From Janthinobacterium aquaticum (GTDB taxonomy: Bacteria > Pseudomonadota > Gammaproteobacteria > Burkholderiales > Burkholderiaceae_D): a stretch of DNA of 64,000 nt. The stretch covers positions 62,001 through 126,000 of the forward strand of contig NZ_WFLK01000016.1 in the NCBI RefSeq assembly GCF_009208565.1. Reading direction: 5' to 3'. The notes below the pieces were generated by a model. That model saw only the letters and a list, made by a program, of their open reading frames with translations. It did not search any database and had not been told where the DNA came from. Both the position numbers and the translations under genes were made by a program. Shown here in pieces: positions 24,017 through 32,760 of the stretch (position 1 is the stretch's first letter; each line of letters begins with the position of its first letter).

Positions 24017-26215
24017 ATGGAAATTAAGGTCAACTTTCTCGACAAGCTGCGCCTGGAAGCGAAGTTCGATGATTTTACGGTGATTGCCGACCAGCCGATC
24101 CGCTATAAAGGCGATGGCTCGGCGCCCGGTCCCTTCGATTACTTCCTCGCTTCGTCGGCGCTGTGCGCGGCGTATTTTGTCAAATTGTATTGCGATACAC
24201 GTAATATTTCTACAGAGAATATTCGTCTGTCGCAAAACAATATCGTTGACCCGGAGAACCGCTACCAGCAGATTTTCAAGATCCAGCTTGAGTTGCCGGC
24301 AGATATCTCGGAAAAAGACCGCCAGGGCATGCTGCGCTCGATCGACCGCTGCACGGTCAAGAAAGTGGTGCAGGCCGGCCCGGATTTCGTGATCGAGGAG
24401 GTTGCCAGCCTGGACGCCGACGCGCAGGCGCTGCTGACGCTCAATCCCGATACCGACGCGCGCACCTATATCGCAGGCAAGGACTTGCCGCTGGAGCAGA
24501 CCATCGCCAATATGTCGGCGCTGCTTGCCGGCCTGGGCATCAAGATCGAGATCGCCTCGTGGCGCAATATCGTGCCCAATGTGTGGTCGCTGCATATCCG
24601 CGATGCGCATTCGCCGATGTGCTTTACCAACGGCAAAGGTTCGACCAAGGAAAGTGCGCTGGCCTCGGCGCTGGGCGAATATATCGAGCGCCTGAGCTGC
24701 AATCACTTCTATGCCGGCAGCTACTGGGGCCAGGACATCGCCAACGCCGCCTTCGTGCATTATCCGGAAGAGCGCTGGTTCAAGCCGGGCAAGAAAGATA
24801 CCTTGCCGCGTGAGATCCTCGACGATTACTGCCTCGATATCTATGACGCCGATGGTGAACTGCGCGGCTCGCACCTGATCGACACCAACTCGGGCAACAC
24901 AGAGCGCGGCATCTGCGCGCTGCCGTATGTACGCCGTTCGGACGGCGAGACCGTGTATTTCCCGTCCAATCTGATTGAAAACCTGTTTGTCAGCAACGGC
25001 ATGAGCGCCGGCAATACGCTGGTCGAAGCGCAGGTGCAGTGCCTGTCCGAGATTTTCGAGCGCGCCGTCAAGCGCGAGATTATCGAAGGCGAAATCTGCC
25101 TGCCCGACGTGCCGCAGGACGTGCTGGCCAAATTTCCCGGCATCGTGGCCGGCATCAAGGGCCTGGAAGAGCAGGGCTTTCCGGTGCTGGTCAAGGACGC
25201 CTCGCTGGGCGGCGTCTATCCGGTGATGTGCGTGACGCTGATGAACCCGCGCACCGGCGGCGTGTTTGCCTCGTTTGGCGCGCACCCGAGCCTGCAGGTG
25301 GCGCTTGAGCGCAGCCTGACCGAACTGATGCAGGGCCGCAGCTTCGAGGGCCTGAACGACCTGCCGCCGCCGACCTTTACCAGCGAAGCGGTGACCGAGC
25401 CAAACAACTTTGTCGAGCATTTCATCGATTCGAGCGGCATCGTGTCATGGCGCTTTTTCAGCGCCAAAGCCGATTACGACTTTGTCGAGTGGGATTTCTC
25501 GGGCCAGGGCGAGCGCTCCAATGCCGAAGAAGCCGCCGCCCTGTTCGGCATTCTCGACGCCATGGGCAAGGAAGTCTATACGGCCGTCTACGACCACCTG
25601 GGCGCGACCGCCTGCCGCATCCTGGTGCCCGGTTACTCGGAAGTCTATCCCGTGGAAGACTTGGTGTGGGACAACACCAACAAGGCGCTGCTGTTCCGCG
25701 AAGACGTGCTCAATATCCATCGCCTCGATGACGAGCGCCTGGAAGAGCTGCTCGAGCGCCTGGAAAATAACGAGCTCGATGAACACTCCGATATCGCCAC
25801 CCTGATCGGCATTGAGTTCGATGAAAACACCGTCTGGGGCCAACTGAGTGTGCTGGAACTGAAACTGCTGATCAACCTGGCGCTGCAGCAGCTTGAATCG
25901 GCGCAGGAACTGGTCGGCGCCTTTTTGCAGTACAACGACAACACGGTCGAGCGCAAACTGTTTTACCAGGCCATGCAAGCGGTACTGGAAGTGGCGCTCG
26001 ATGACGAGATGGAACTGGACGATTACGTAGCCAATTTCCGCCGCATGTTTGGCGACGCGCGCATGGATGCAGTGCTCGGTTCGGTCGACGGCAGCGTGCG
26101 CTTTGCCGGCCTGACGCCGACCAGCATGGCGCTCGAAGGGCTCGATCGCCATCAGCGATTGCTCGACAGCTACAAGAAGCTGCACGCGGCGCGTGCCAGG
26201 GCGGCTGTCAAGTAA
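24017..26215 (+). CDS. ycaO: OsmC-YcaO fusion protein
   Basis: A 732-residue protein. Residues 1-135 form an OsmC-like domain with the peroxidatic-type cysteine pair Cys50 (FLASSALCAAYF) and Cys112 (DRCTVKKV). Residues about 150-560 are a YcaO domain (ATP-dependent backbone activation), with GKGSTKESALASALGEYIERLSC and, later, EAQVQCLSEIFERAVKREII. The C-terminal 170 residues are the helical extension seen in E. coli YcaO. In E. coli, YcaO assists RimO in beta-methylthiolation of ribosomal protein S12. No rimO and no precursor peptide gene are adjacent, which argues for the housekeeping role and against a RiPP cluster. Confidence 0.88.
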   Translation: MEIKVNFLDKLRLEAKFDDFTVIADQPIRYKGDGSAPGPFDYFLASSALCAAYFVKLYCDTRNISTENIRLSQNNIVDPENRYQQIFKIQLELPADISEKDRQGMLRSIDRCTVKKVVQAGPDFVIEEVASLDADAQALLTLNPDTDARTYIAGKDLPLEQTIANMSALLAGLGIKIEIASWRNIVPNVWSLHIRDAHSPMCFTNGKGSTKESALASALGEYIERLSCNHFYAGSYWGQDIANAAFVHYPEERWFKPGKKDTLPREILDDYCLDIYDADGELRGSHLIDTNSGNTERGICALPYVRRSDGETVYFPSNLIENLFVSNGMSAGNTLVEAQVQCLSEIFERAVKREIIEGEICLPDVPQDVLAKFPGIVAGIKGLEEQGFPVLVKDASLGGVYPVMCVTLMNPRTGGVFASFGAHPSLQVALERSLTELMQGRSFEGLNDLPPPTFTSEAVTEPNNFVEHFIDSSGIVSWRFFSAKADYDFVEWDFSGQGERSNAEEAAALFGILDAMGKEVYTAVYDHLGATACRILVPGYSEVYPVEDLVWDNTNKALLFREDVLNIHRLDDERLEELLERLENNELDEHSDIATLIGIEFDENTVWGQLSVLELKLLINLALQQLESAQELVGAFLQYNDNTVERKLFYQAMQAVLEVALDDEMELDDYVANFRRMFGDARMDAVLGSVDGSVRFAGLTPTSMALEGLDRHQRLLDSYKKLHAARARAAVK

Positions 26216-26625
26216 AACACCACCGGCGCATGCTGGAGCATATGCCCGGGAAAGTGCGTGCATTTGTGGAATTCATGCGCACCGCCACAGGAAAAAACAA
26301 GGCGTGCGATGTATGAGCTACGCCCGACAACCTGGCAATCCACGAATGCCAGATGCTCATTTTTTGGGTATTACACAGCCGGTGGAGGCCGCAGCGTGTC
26401 ATGACCGATCAGCTGGTGCGCTCTTGCATCGGCAAACTTAGCCGAGACGCCGCAGTGAAATTGAGAAGTATGTGCATTGCCAAGCTACCAAGCCGGCAGA
26501 AGATGACTGCTCGTGCAACGGCGACTTGCGCCTGATTAGGCGCAAGTCGCGCAGTGTGCCACAGGAGATTACGCACGGTCTTGCGCCACGTCGTACAGGG
26601 AATCACGCTACTGCAAAATTGATGG
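26216..26625. other. Convergent intergenic region without credible gene
   Basis: This 410-base gap separates the OsmC-YcaO and SDR genes. Short open frames of 60-82 codons exist on both strands, but none has a convincing ribosome binding site or recognisable product. It includes the strong hairpin at 26521-26550. It may be degraded gene remnant. Confidence 0.5.
26521..26550. terminator. Strong hairpin between convergent genes
   Basis: Perfect 12-base stem GCGACTTGCGCC / GGCGCAAGTCGC with the loop TGATTA. There is no T-run, so it could be a factor-dependent bidirectional terminator or an mRNA-end protecting hairpin. Confidence 0.55.
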
Positions 26626-27408
26626 CTATACCGTCGGAACCGTTCCGCCATCGATCACATGTTCCGAGCCTGCGACCGAGGCGGCGCGTGGCGACACGAG
26701 GAATGTGATGAAATCCGCCACTTCCTGTGGCTTGGCTGGGCGGCCGATGGCAATTCCACCGAGCCATTCCATGATCAGTTTCTTGCCACCCTCGTAGTCC
26801 GTGTCGTGTTCGCGCGCCATGCGCTCGGCGAACTCAGCCGACGCCTCGGTCTCGATCCAGCCAGGCGAGACGCTCAAAACCCGCACACCCTTCGGCGTCA
26901 CTTCCTTCGACAAGGATTTGCTGTACGTCGAAAGAGCGCCCTTGGCCGCAGCGTAAGCGGTCGTCGATGTCCAGAGCGGGAGGATGTGCTGGATTGAACT
27001 CACGTGCAAAACGACGCCTGCGCCATTTGCCAGCATTCGCGGCACCAGTGCACGATCCAGGCGGACCGCAGACATGAAGTTAAGGTTCAGTTCATCGAAC
27101 CAGACAGCATCGTCGAGGACCGCGAAACCACCGACCGGAGCGGTCGAGCCTCCGAGGCTGTTGATCAGAATGTCGACGCTGCCCCAGTGCTCCTCGACCG
27201 CACGGACCAGCTTGGCCACGCCTTCAGCAGTAGACAAGTCGGTCGCTACGTAGGTCACACCCTGCACCGGCTTTTCCGGGGCGGAGCGTGCCGAGGTCAT
27301 CACCTCCACTCCAGCATTCAGCAAACTTTTGACGAGGGCAGCGCCCAGACCCTTGGTACCGCCGGTGACCAGGGCGCGCTTGCCTTGCAATTCGAGGTCG
27401 AAGCTCAT
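26626..27408 (-). CDS. SDR family oxidoreductase
   Basis: A 260-residue short-chain dehydrogenase. Rossmann motif TGGTKGLG at about residues 14-21, structural NSLGG in place of NNAG, catalytic Ser in HVSSIQHI and YAAAKGALS with the Tyr-Lys pair, and the C-terminal GSEHVIDGG. It reduces or oxidises a small alcohol/ketone with NAD(P). The start (ATG ending at 27408) overlaps the stop of the NTF2-like gene by 4 bases, so both are one unit, headed by a LysR gene in the same direction. Confidence 0.88.
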   Translation of the reverse strand: MSFDLELQGKRALVTGGTKGLGAALVKSLLNAGVEVMTSARSAPEKPVQGVTYVATDLSTAEGVAKLVRAVEEHWGSVDILINSLGGSTAPVGGFAVLDDAVWFDELNLNFMSAVRLDRALVPRMLANGAGVVLHVSSIQHILPLWTSTTAYAAAKGALSTYSKSLSKEVTPKGVRVLSVSPGWIETEASAEFAERMAREHDTDYEGGKKLIMEWLGGIAIGRPAKPQEVADFITFLVSPRAASVAGSEHVIDGGTVPTV

Positions 27409-27731
27409 ACGTTGATCTCCAGCGACTCGATCAGGCCATGATCGAGGCCGAACCGGTAAGACAGGTTGGCGGGGCTGCCGGGGAAGTTGCCGGTAACCTT
27501 GGCCATCACAACGTGGAAGCCGTCGTTGTTTTTCATGTCGAACGGCACGGTCGTCGCGTTGTACTTGACTGATGCCGCAGCCAGGAAGGCCGTGATGGTG
27601 TCGATGCCTTCGTATGTGTGGCCGTCGTCCTTCAGGATGGCATCGTCTTTGAAGCATTGTTTCAATGCTTCACTATCGTGTTCGGATGCGAAGTATGTCG
27701 AGATCGGTTCGGGAAGCGTCAGGGTGTGCAT
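27405..27731 (-). CDS. SnoaL-like/NTF2 fold protein
   Basis: A 108-residue cone-shaped NTF2/SnoaL-type protein: ISTYFASEHDSEALKQCF at the N-terminus, DDAILKDDGHTYEGIDTI with the usual acidic loop, and the closing strands YRFGLDHGLIESLEI. Such proteins are small isomerases, cyclases or binding partners of redox enzymes. It is directly coupled to the downstream SDR, with which it probably shares a substrate. Start at 27731 is the only ATG giving a clean NTF2 N-terminus. Confidence 0.78.
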   Translation of the reverse strand: MHTLTLPEPISTYFASEHDSEALKQCFKDDAILKDDGHTYEGIDTITAFLAAASVKYNATTVPFDMKNNDGFHVVMAKVTGNFPGSPANLSYRFGLDHGLIESLEINV

Positions 27732-27868
27732 GTTGGTGGCTCCAAGTGGTGACTGAAGCCCTATAATGCGCGCCGCCGTTTGATTAGGGAATATTCTAGA
27801 ATATGGATGGCTTATGTAGAGTCGCGAGCATAATGCCGCGTATGAACTACTGTCGTGGAAGTGCCTGG

Positions 27869-28780
27869 TCAAGGTTGACCGAAGGGGCCTCGATCAAGCA
27901 GACAATCGATGAAGGCACTGAGGAGGGCCGGTCGATGCTGCCGGTTCGGGTAGTATAGAAAAAGCCCGGGTCGCGTGATTGACCAGTCGGCGAGTACCTG
28001 GACCAGCTGCCCCTGCGCCAGTAATTCGCCCACGCCATCCTGCTCGAAGTGATAGGCAATCCCAAGTCCGTTGAGCGCGGCGGCAATACCAATGTCGGCG
28101 TGATTGGTGACGACCGGCCCAGCGACCGCGACTTCGATGCTCTGCTCACGCTTCTTGAACTCCCAACGATAATGCCTTCCCTCCATCTGCAGCCGCCAAT
28201 TTATACAGGCATGCTGGTGGAGATCGGCTGGTGACCTGGGTGTGCCGTGACGCGCGAGGTAGTCCGGTGACGCCACCGCGACCATGTTCATGTCCGGTGT
28301 CAGGCGGATAGCTACCATGTCCTTCTCAAGCTGCCCACCCACGCGGATGCCTGCATCAAAGCGGCCGATGACGATATCGGCCAGCGCATCGTCCACCACG
28401 ATATCGAGCACGACGTCAGGATGGGCTTGATGAAAGCGTGCAAGGCGTGGCGCAATGACCATCCGCGCGCCGATTCCAAGCGTGTTGATGCGCAGCGTAC
28501 CACTCATCTGCCCTGCGGCTTCGCTGGCTTCAGCGACCGCCACGTCCATTTCTCGGAATAAAGGGGCCAAGCGGTGATACAGCTGCTCGCCGCTTGCCGA
28601 CGGCGCGACGCTGCGAGTGGTGCGATTGAGAAGGCGGCTGCCAATGCGGCTTTCCAGCTGGCGAATGGTCTGGCTGAGCGCTGAAGGCGACAGGCCAAGG
28701 TGTTCCGCTGCCCGTGCGAAACTGTGCCGCTCAACGACCGCGACAAATGCTTTTAGCTCGGCAAATTCAGATCCACGCAT
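27869..28780 (-). CDS. LysR family transcriptional regulator
   Basis: A 303-residue LysR regulator. The N-terminal helix-turn-helix (LKAFVAVVERHSFARAAEHLG, then SPSALSQTIRQLES) is followed by an effector domain of the periplasmic-binding fold (about 90-295). It is of the pyruvate/aromatic-type subgroup that includes many SDR regulators (GTLRINTLGIGA). It lies upstream of and in line with the NTF2-SDR pair with 137 bases between, and presumably controls it. Unlike many LysR regulators it is not divergent to its target. Confidence 0.87.
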   Translation of the reverse strand: MRGSEFAELKAFVAVVERHSFARAAEHLGLSPSALSQTIRQLESRIGSRLLNRTTRSVAPSASGEQLYHRLAPLFREMDVAVAEASEAAGQMSGTLRINTLGIGARMVIAPRLARFHQAHPDVVLDIVVDDALADIVIGRFDAGIRVGGQLEKDMVAIRLTPDMNMVAVASPDYLARHGTPRSPADLHQHACINWRLQMEGRHYRWEFKKREQSIEVAVAGPVVTNHADIGIAAALNGLGIAYHFEQDGVGELLAQGQLVQVLADWSITRPGLFLYYPNRQHRPALLSAFIDCLLDRGPFGQP

Positions 28781-28979
28781 TATGTGCTAATTTCTACATG
28801 AAGGATGCTCATTATAGACTGGTCTTTATACTAATAACATTGCGCATGCAGTCAAGTAGTTGCAACGACCGCGTTGCCCGCCACGCTCGCAGCTGCGCCG
28901 CGTCTATTTCAGAAAGTCATATCCTCCAGCCGTTTTTTGAGGCAATGTGCATTGCGCCGATGCGCGTTTTCCAAATATG

Positions 28980-28994
28980 TACTATCATTAGTTA
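28980..28994. promoter_or_regulatory. Inverted repeat next to the Rrf2 start, candidate autoregulatory operator
   Basis: TACTATCATTAGTTA contains ACTA and TAGT arms around TCAT and abuts the Rrf2 start codon at 28996. Rrf2 proteins of this small-molecule class often repress their own operon from such a site. Motif and position only. Confidence 0.4.
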
Positions 28995-28995
28995 C

Positions 28996-29460
28996 ATGAG
29001 AAGAGACAGCAAACTTTCATCGATACTGCATGTGCTGCTGCATATGGCGCATATTGGACGCCCGATGACGTCCGAGGAGCTGGCCGGCTACCTCACCACC
29101 AATGCGGTGCTGGTGCGCCGCGTGATGGCGGGGCTGCGCGAACGCGGTTATGTGGCGTCGGTCAAGGGCCACGGCGGCGGCTGGAGCATCAGTTGCAACC
29201 TGCAGCAGGTGACGCTGCGCGATATCTATGAAGCGGTCGGTTCGCCCACCGTGTTCGCCATGGGCAATCGGGTCGACCATCCCGAATGCCTGGTCGAGCA
29301 AGTGGTCAACGCCTCGCTGGCCAGCGCTTTTCTCGATGCCGAAGCCTTGCTGATCGCGCGTCTGGGGGAGGTCACGCTGGCCGACCTGGCGCAGCGCTTC
29401 AGCGCCATCTATCCCGATTCAACCCATTTACCAGGAGCGCTGCATGTCCAGTCAAAATGA
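28996..29460 (+). CDS. Rrf2 family transcriptional regulator
   Basis: A 154-residue winged-helix regulator: KLSSILHVLLHMAHIGRPMTSEELA, recognition segment TTNAVLVRRVMAGLRERGYVAS, and the wing VKGHGGGWSIS. It has only Cys67 and Cys98 and lacks the three-cysteine Fe-S loop of NsrR or IscR, so it is likely a redox- or small-molecule sensor of the YwnA type. It overlaps the following flavin oxidoreductase gene by 17 bases and must be its regulator. The frame is open far upstream, but this start fits the family. Confidence 0.85.
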   Translation: MRRDSKLSSILHVLLHMAHIGRPMTSEELAGYLTTNAVLVRRVMAGLRERGYVASVKGHGGGWSISCNLQQVTLRDIYEAVGSPTVFAMGNRVDHPECLVEQVVNASLASAFLDAEALLIARLGEVTLADLAQRFSAIYPDSTHLPGALHVQSK

Positions 29461-30358
29461 ACCACCCGATCTTTATGACGTAGTGATTGTCGGCGGCAGC
29501 TATGCCGGCCTGTCGGCCGCATTGCAACTGGCGCGGGCGCGCCGGCGCGTGCTGGTGATCGACGCCGGCGTGCGCCGCAACCGCACGGCCGCCCATTCGC
29601 ACGGCTTTCTGACGCAGGACGGCCGCCCGCCCGGCGAGATTGCTGCCGAAGGCAAGGCGCAGTTGCTCAAGTATCCAACCGTGCACTGGCAGGATGGCAG
29701 TGCCGTGCAAGCAACAGACACTCCACAAGGTTTTTCTGTACAGCTGGCCGGTGGCAGTGCGGTGAAAGGCAAGCGCCTGATCCTGGCCAGCGGCGTGATC
29801 GATGAAATGCCCGCGGTTGAAGGGCTGGCCGAGCGCTGGGGCGTGCACGTGTTTCACTGCCCCTACTGCGATGGCTATGAACTGGAGCAGGGCCGTATCG
29901 GCGTGCTGGCCACCGGCCCGCTGTCCATGCATCATGCCATGATGCTGCCCGACTGGGGCCAGGTCACGTTTTTCCTCAACGATGCCTTTGCGCCCGACGC
30001 AGAACAGCTGGCGGCGCTGGCGCGGCGCGGCGTCACGCTGGTGTCCACGCCGGTGGCGCGCATCGAAGGCGATGCCGACGTGGTGCTGGTCGACGGCAGC
30101 ACGCACACCATGGCGGGTCTGTTTGCTGCCTGCCGCACTTCTCCGGCCAGCCCGCTGGCAGCGCAGCTGGGCTGCGTGATCGAGGAGGGACCAATCGGTC
30201 CGTTCGTGCAGACCGACCTGCAAAAAGCCACCAGCGTGACCGGCGTCTATGCCTGTGGCGACACGGCGCGCATGGCCGGCGGCGTAGCCTTTGCGGTGGC
30301 GGACGGCGTGATGGCGGGCGTGGCGGCGCATCAGTCGCTGATCTTTGCTGCGCACTGA
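29444..30358 (+). CDS. Thioredoxin-reductase-like NAD(P)/FAD oxidoreductase
   Basis: A 304-residue flavoprotein: FAD site VVIVGGSYAGLSAAL (about 13-27), redox pair Cys139-Pro-Tyr-Cys142 in FHCPYCDGYE, and the second FAD motif GVYACGDTAR near the end. The NAD(P)-binding part between is short and lacks a clear GxGxxA motif (GVLATGPLSMHHA), so cofactor preference is uncertain. Related proteins include low-molecular-weight disulfide reductases and bacterial holothin/gliotoxin-oxidase-like enzymes. AGGAG lies just upstream, within the Rrf2 gene. Confidence 0.85.
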   Translation: MSSQNEPPDLYDVVIVGGSYAGLSAALQLARARRRVLVIDAGVRRNRTAAHSHGFLTQDGRPPGEIAAEGKAQLLKYPTVHWQDGSAVQATDTPQGFSVQLAGGSAVKGKRLILASGVIDEMPAVEGLAERWGVHVFHCPYCDGYELEQGRIGVLATGPLSMHHAMMLPDWGQVTFFLNDAFAPDAEQLAALARRGVTLVSTPVARIEGDADVVLVDGSTHTMAGLFAACRTSPASPLAAQLGCVIEEGPIGPFVQTDLQKATSVTGVYACGDTARMAGGVAFAVADGVMAGVAAHQSLIFAAH

Positions 30359-30435
30359 CCGCCTTGACGGTGCTGCCGGCATGCAGCAAAAGCGCGAGCA
30401 GGGGATAATGGCGCATTGATATCATTCATTGCGCC

Positions 30436-31869
30436 ATGGCCAGCGATACTACCGCAGCATCAAGTCCAGACACCAGCCAGAACAACAGCCGCGCCCTGGC
30501 GCTGCTGGTGGCCGGCGCCTTCTTTATGGAAAACCTCGACGGCACCGTGATTACCACGGCGGTGCCTGATATTGCGCGCTCGTTCGGGGTGGTGGCGCTC
30601 GACCTCAATATCGGTGTCAGCGCCTATCTGCTGACGCTGGGCGTGTTTATACCCATCAGTGGCTGGGTGGCCGAGCGCTTTGGCGCGCGCAAGGTGTTTG
30701 CCAGTGCGCTGGCGCTGTTTACGCTGGCGTCCGTGCTGTGCGGCATGGCGCAGGGGCTGGGCGAATTCGTGCTGCTGCGGGCGCTGCAGGGCATCGGCGG
30801 CGCCATGATGGTGCCGGTCGGGCGGCTGGTGGTACTGAAAAGCACGCCGAAGGAGAAATTGATCGGCGTGATTGCGACCCTGACCTGGCCGGCCCTGGTG
30901 GCGCCTGTGCTGGGGCCGCCGCTGGGCGGTTTTATTGCCAGCTACAGTTCCTGGCGCTGGATTTTTTATCTCAATTTGCCTCTGGGCCTGATTGCGCTGC
31001 TGTTTGCCTGGCGCCTGGTACCCAACCATCTGCCGGCCGAGCGGCGACCGTTCGACCTGGCCGGTTTTGTGTATGCGGGCGGTGCGCTGCTGGCGCTGAC
31101 CTGGGGCGCGGAACAACTGAGCCGGCCCGATGCCGCCTCGGGCGAGGCTGCCATCTGGTTTGGCCTCGGTGCGGCCCTGAGTGTGCTGGCGATTCGCCAT
31201 TTGCGCCGCGCGGCTCACCCGCTGATCGACCTGCGTACGCTGTCCATCAAGACCTTTGCCGTGACCATACACGGCGGCTCGCTGTTTCGCCTGGCCATCG
31301 GCGCCGTGCCGTTTTTGCTGCCGCTGTTGTTCCAGCTCGGGTTCGGGCTCAATGCCTTTCACTCGGGCATGCTGGTGCTGGCCGTGTTTGCCGGCAATCT
31401 GCTGATGAAGCCGGCCACCACCGCCATCCTGCGCCGCTGTGGCTTCAAGCGCGTGCTGCTGGTCAATGGCGCCATCAATGTGGCCTCGCTGGCCGCCTGC
31501 GCCTTGCTCACGCCGGCCACGCCGGTCTGGCTGATTGCCTTTGTCCTGTTTGTTGGCGGCCTGACGCGTTCGATGCAGTTCACGGCTTACAACACGATTG
31601 CCTTTGCCGATATGCCGCAAGAGCGCATGGCCGCCGCCAATACGCTGTTCAGCACCGCCTTTCAGGTGGCGATGGGACTCGGTGTGGCGCTCGGCGCGCT
31701 GGGTGTGCGCCTGGGCCACTGGCTGGTCACCAGCGCCGGCTGGCAGGCGATGCCGGCCGGCCAGTTCCGGCTTGCTTTCGTGCTGGTGGCGCTGGTGAGC
31801 CTGCTGGGCATGATCGACAGCCTGCGCCTGCCGGCCAATGCCGGCGAGCATCTGTCGCGGCGCCCTTAG
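30436..31869 (+). CDS. MFS drug efflux transporter, DHA2/EmrB-QacA type
   Basis: A 477-residue transporter with 14 predicted helices. The first helix carries FFMENLDGTVITTAVPDIARSFG, the DHA2 motif D1 signature; motif A-like GWVAERFGARKVF follows, then LRALQGIGGAMMVPVGRLVV (motif B region) and APVLGPPLGGFI (motif C, the antiporter motif). It should export hydrophobic compounds by proton antiport. No membrane-fusion partner gene is adjacent. It starts 77 bases after the flavin reductase gene and may be co-transcribed with it. Its stop overlaps that of the convergent SDR gene. Confidence 0.88.
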   Translation: MASDTTAASSPDTSQNNSRALALLVAGAFFMENLDGTVITTAVPDIARSFGVVALDLNIGVSAYLLTLGVFIPISGWVAERFGARKVFASALALFTLASVLCGMAQGLGEFVLLRALQGIGGAMMVPVGRLVVLKSTPKEKLIGVIATLTWPALVAPVLGPPLGGFIASYSSWRWIFYLNLPLGLIALLFAWRLVPNHLPAERRPFDLAGFVYAGGALLALTWGAEQLSRPDAASGEAAIWFGLGAALSVLAIRHLRRAAHPLIDLRTLSIKTFAVTIHGGSLFRLAIGAVPFLLPLLFQLGFGLNAFHSGMLVLAVFAGNLLMKPATTAILRRCGFKRVLLVNGAINVASLAACALLTPATPVWLIAFVLFVGGLTRSMQFTAYNTIAFADMPQERMAAANTLFSTAFQVAMGLGVALGALGVRLGHWLVTSAGWQAMPAGQFRLAFVLVALVSLLGMIDSLRLPANAGEHLSRRP

Positions 31870-32639
31870 GCTGCAAAGCCGCCGTCGATCTTCAGGCCAG
31901 CGCCGGTCACGAACGCCGCTTCCTCGCTGGCCAGATAGGCCACCATGCCGGCAATTTCTTCGGGTTTGCCATGGCGCGGCAACGCCATCAGGCCGTGCAT
32001 CAGGGTGGCAAAGTCGCCGGTCGGCGGATTCATGTCGGTTGCCACCGGGCCTGGTTCCACATTGTTGATGGTAATGCCACGCGGTCCCAGGTCGCGCGCC
32101 AGGCCCTGCGTCAGGCCGCTCAACGCCGATTTGCTCATGGCGTAGACAGCGGCGCCGGCAAACGGCATGCGGTGCGCATTGGTGCTGCCGATATTGATAA
32201 TACGCCCACCCGTGCGCAAATGGGCTACGGCTGCCTTGATGGCCACGAATACGGCGCGCACATTGACGGCCAGCGTGCGGTCGAAATCATCGAGTGAAAA
32301 CTCGGCAATATCGCCGGGTACGAAGACGCCGGCGTTATTGACCAGGATATCGAGCCGGCCATGTTTTGCCGCTGCGTTGTCAATCGCCGCCTGTAGTGCT
32401 GCTGCATTGGCCGCATCGGCCTGTACGGCTTCAACCTTGGCAGCGCTGGTCGAGGCGCTGTCGGCCAGTGCCTGTGCTTCTGCAGCAGAGTTCTGGTAGG
32501 TGAAGACGACGCTGGCGCCGTCGCGCGCCAGGCGGCGCACGATGGCGGCGCCAATGCCGCGCGAGCCGCCGGTCACGAAGGCTACTTTGCCTTGCAGTGG
32601 GAGAGTGTTGGCGGCTGTGGATACGGTCGAGTTGGTCAT
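31866..32639 (-). CDS. SDR family oxidoreductase (3-oxoacyl-ACP reductase-like)
   Basis: A 257-residue SDR. TGGSRGIGAAIVRRLA at about 23-38, NNAGVFVPG, catalytic Ser in NIGSTNAHRM and YAMSKSALSGL, closing GAGLKIDGGF. It resembles FabG-like reductases of unknown substrate. It is divergent from a LysR gene (121 bases between starts), the usual target-regulator arrangement, and convergent with the MFS gene (4-base overlap of stops). Confidence 0.87.
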   Translation of the reverse strand: MTNSTVSTAANTLPLQGKVAFVTGGSRGIGAAIVRRLARDGASVVFTYQNSAAEAQALADSASTSAAKVEAVQADAANAAALQAAIDNAAAKHGRLDILVNNAGVFVPGDIAEFSLDDFDRTLAVNVRAVFVAIKAAVAHLRTGGRIINIGSTNAHRMPFAGAAVYAMSKSALSGLTQGLARDLGPRGITINNVEPGPVATDMNPPTGDFATLMHGLMALPRHGKPEEIAGMVAYLASEEAAFVTGAGLKIDGGFAA

Positions 32640-32760
32640 GATGGGCTTTCAGATAAGTGGTTGAGGAGTTCAGTATCTGCCTTTCACTGCCTGTGCGGTA
32701 GCCGGTCACGCAGCACATCAGTTTCAACCATGAGTATCAAATGAGCGTTAGAATGAATGC

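Noticed and set aside
24017..26215. RiPP biosynthesis cluster suggested by the YcaO domain
   Set aside because: No precursor peptide, dehydrogenase or protease next to it, and the OsmC-YcaO form is the housekeeping type.
26193..26651. Short open frames in the 26.2-26.6 kb gap
   Set aside because: No ribosome binding sites, no family likeness, and overlapping in several frames.
28996..29460. Second NsrR or IscR
   Set aside because: Rrf2 fold, but without the three-cysteine Fe-S ligand loop; the true NsrR is at 46764-47222.
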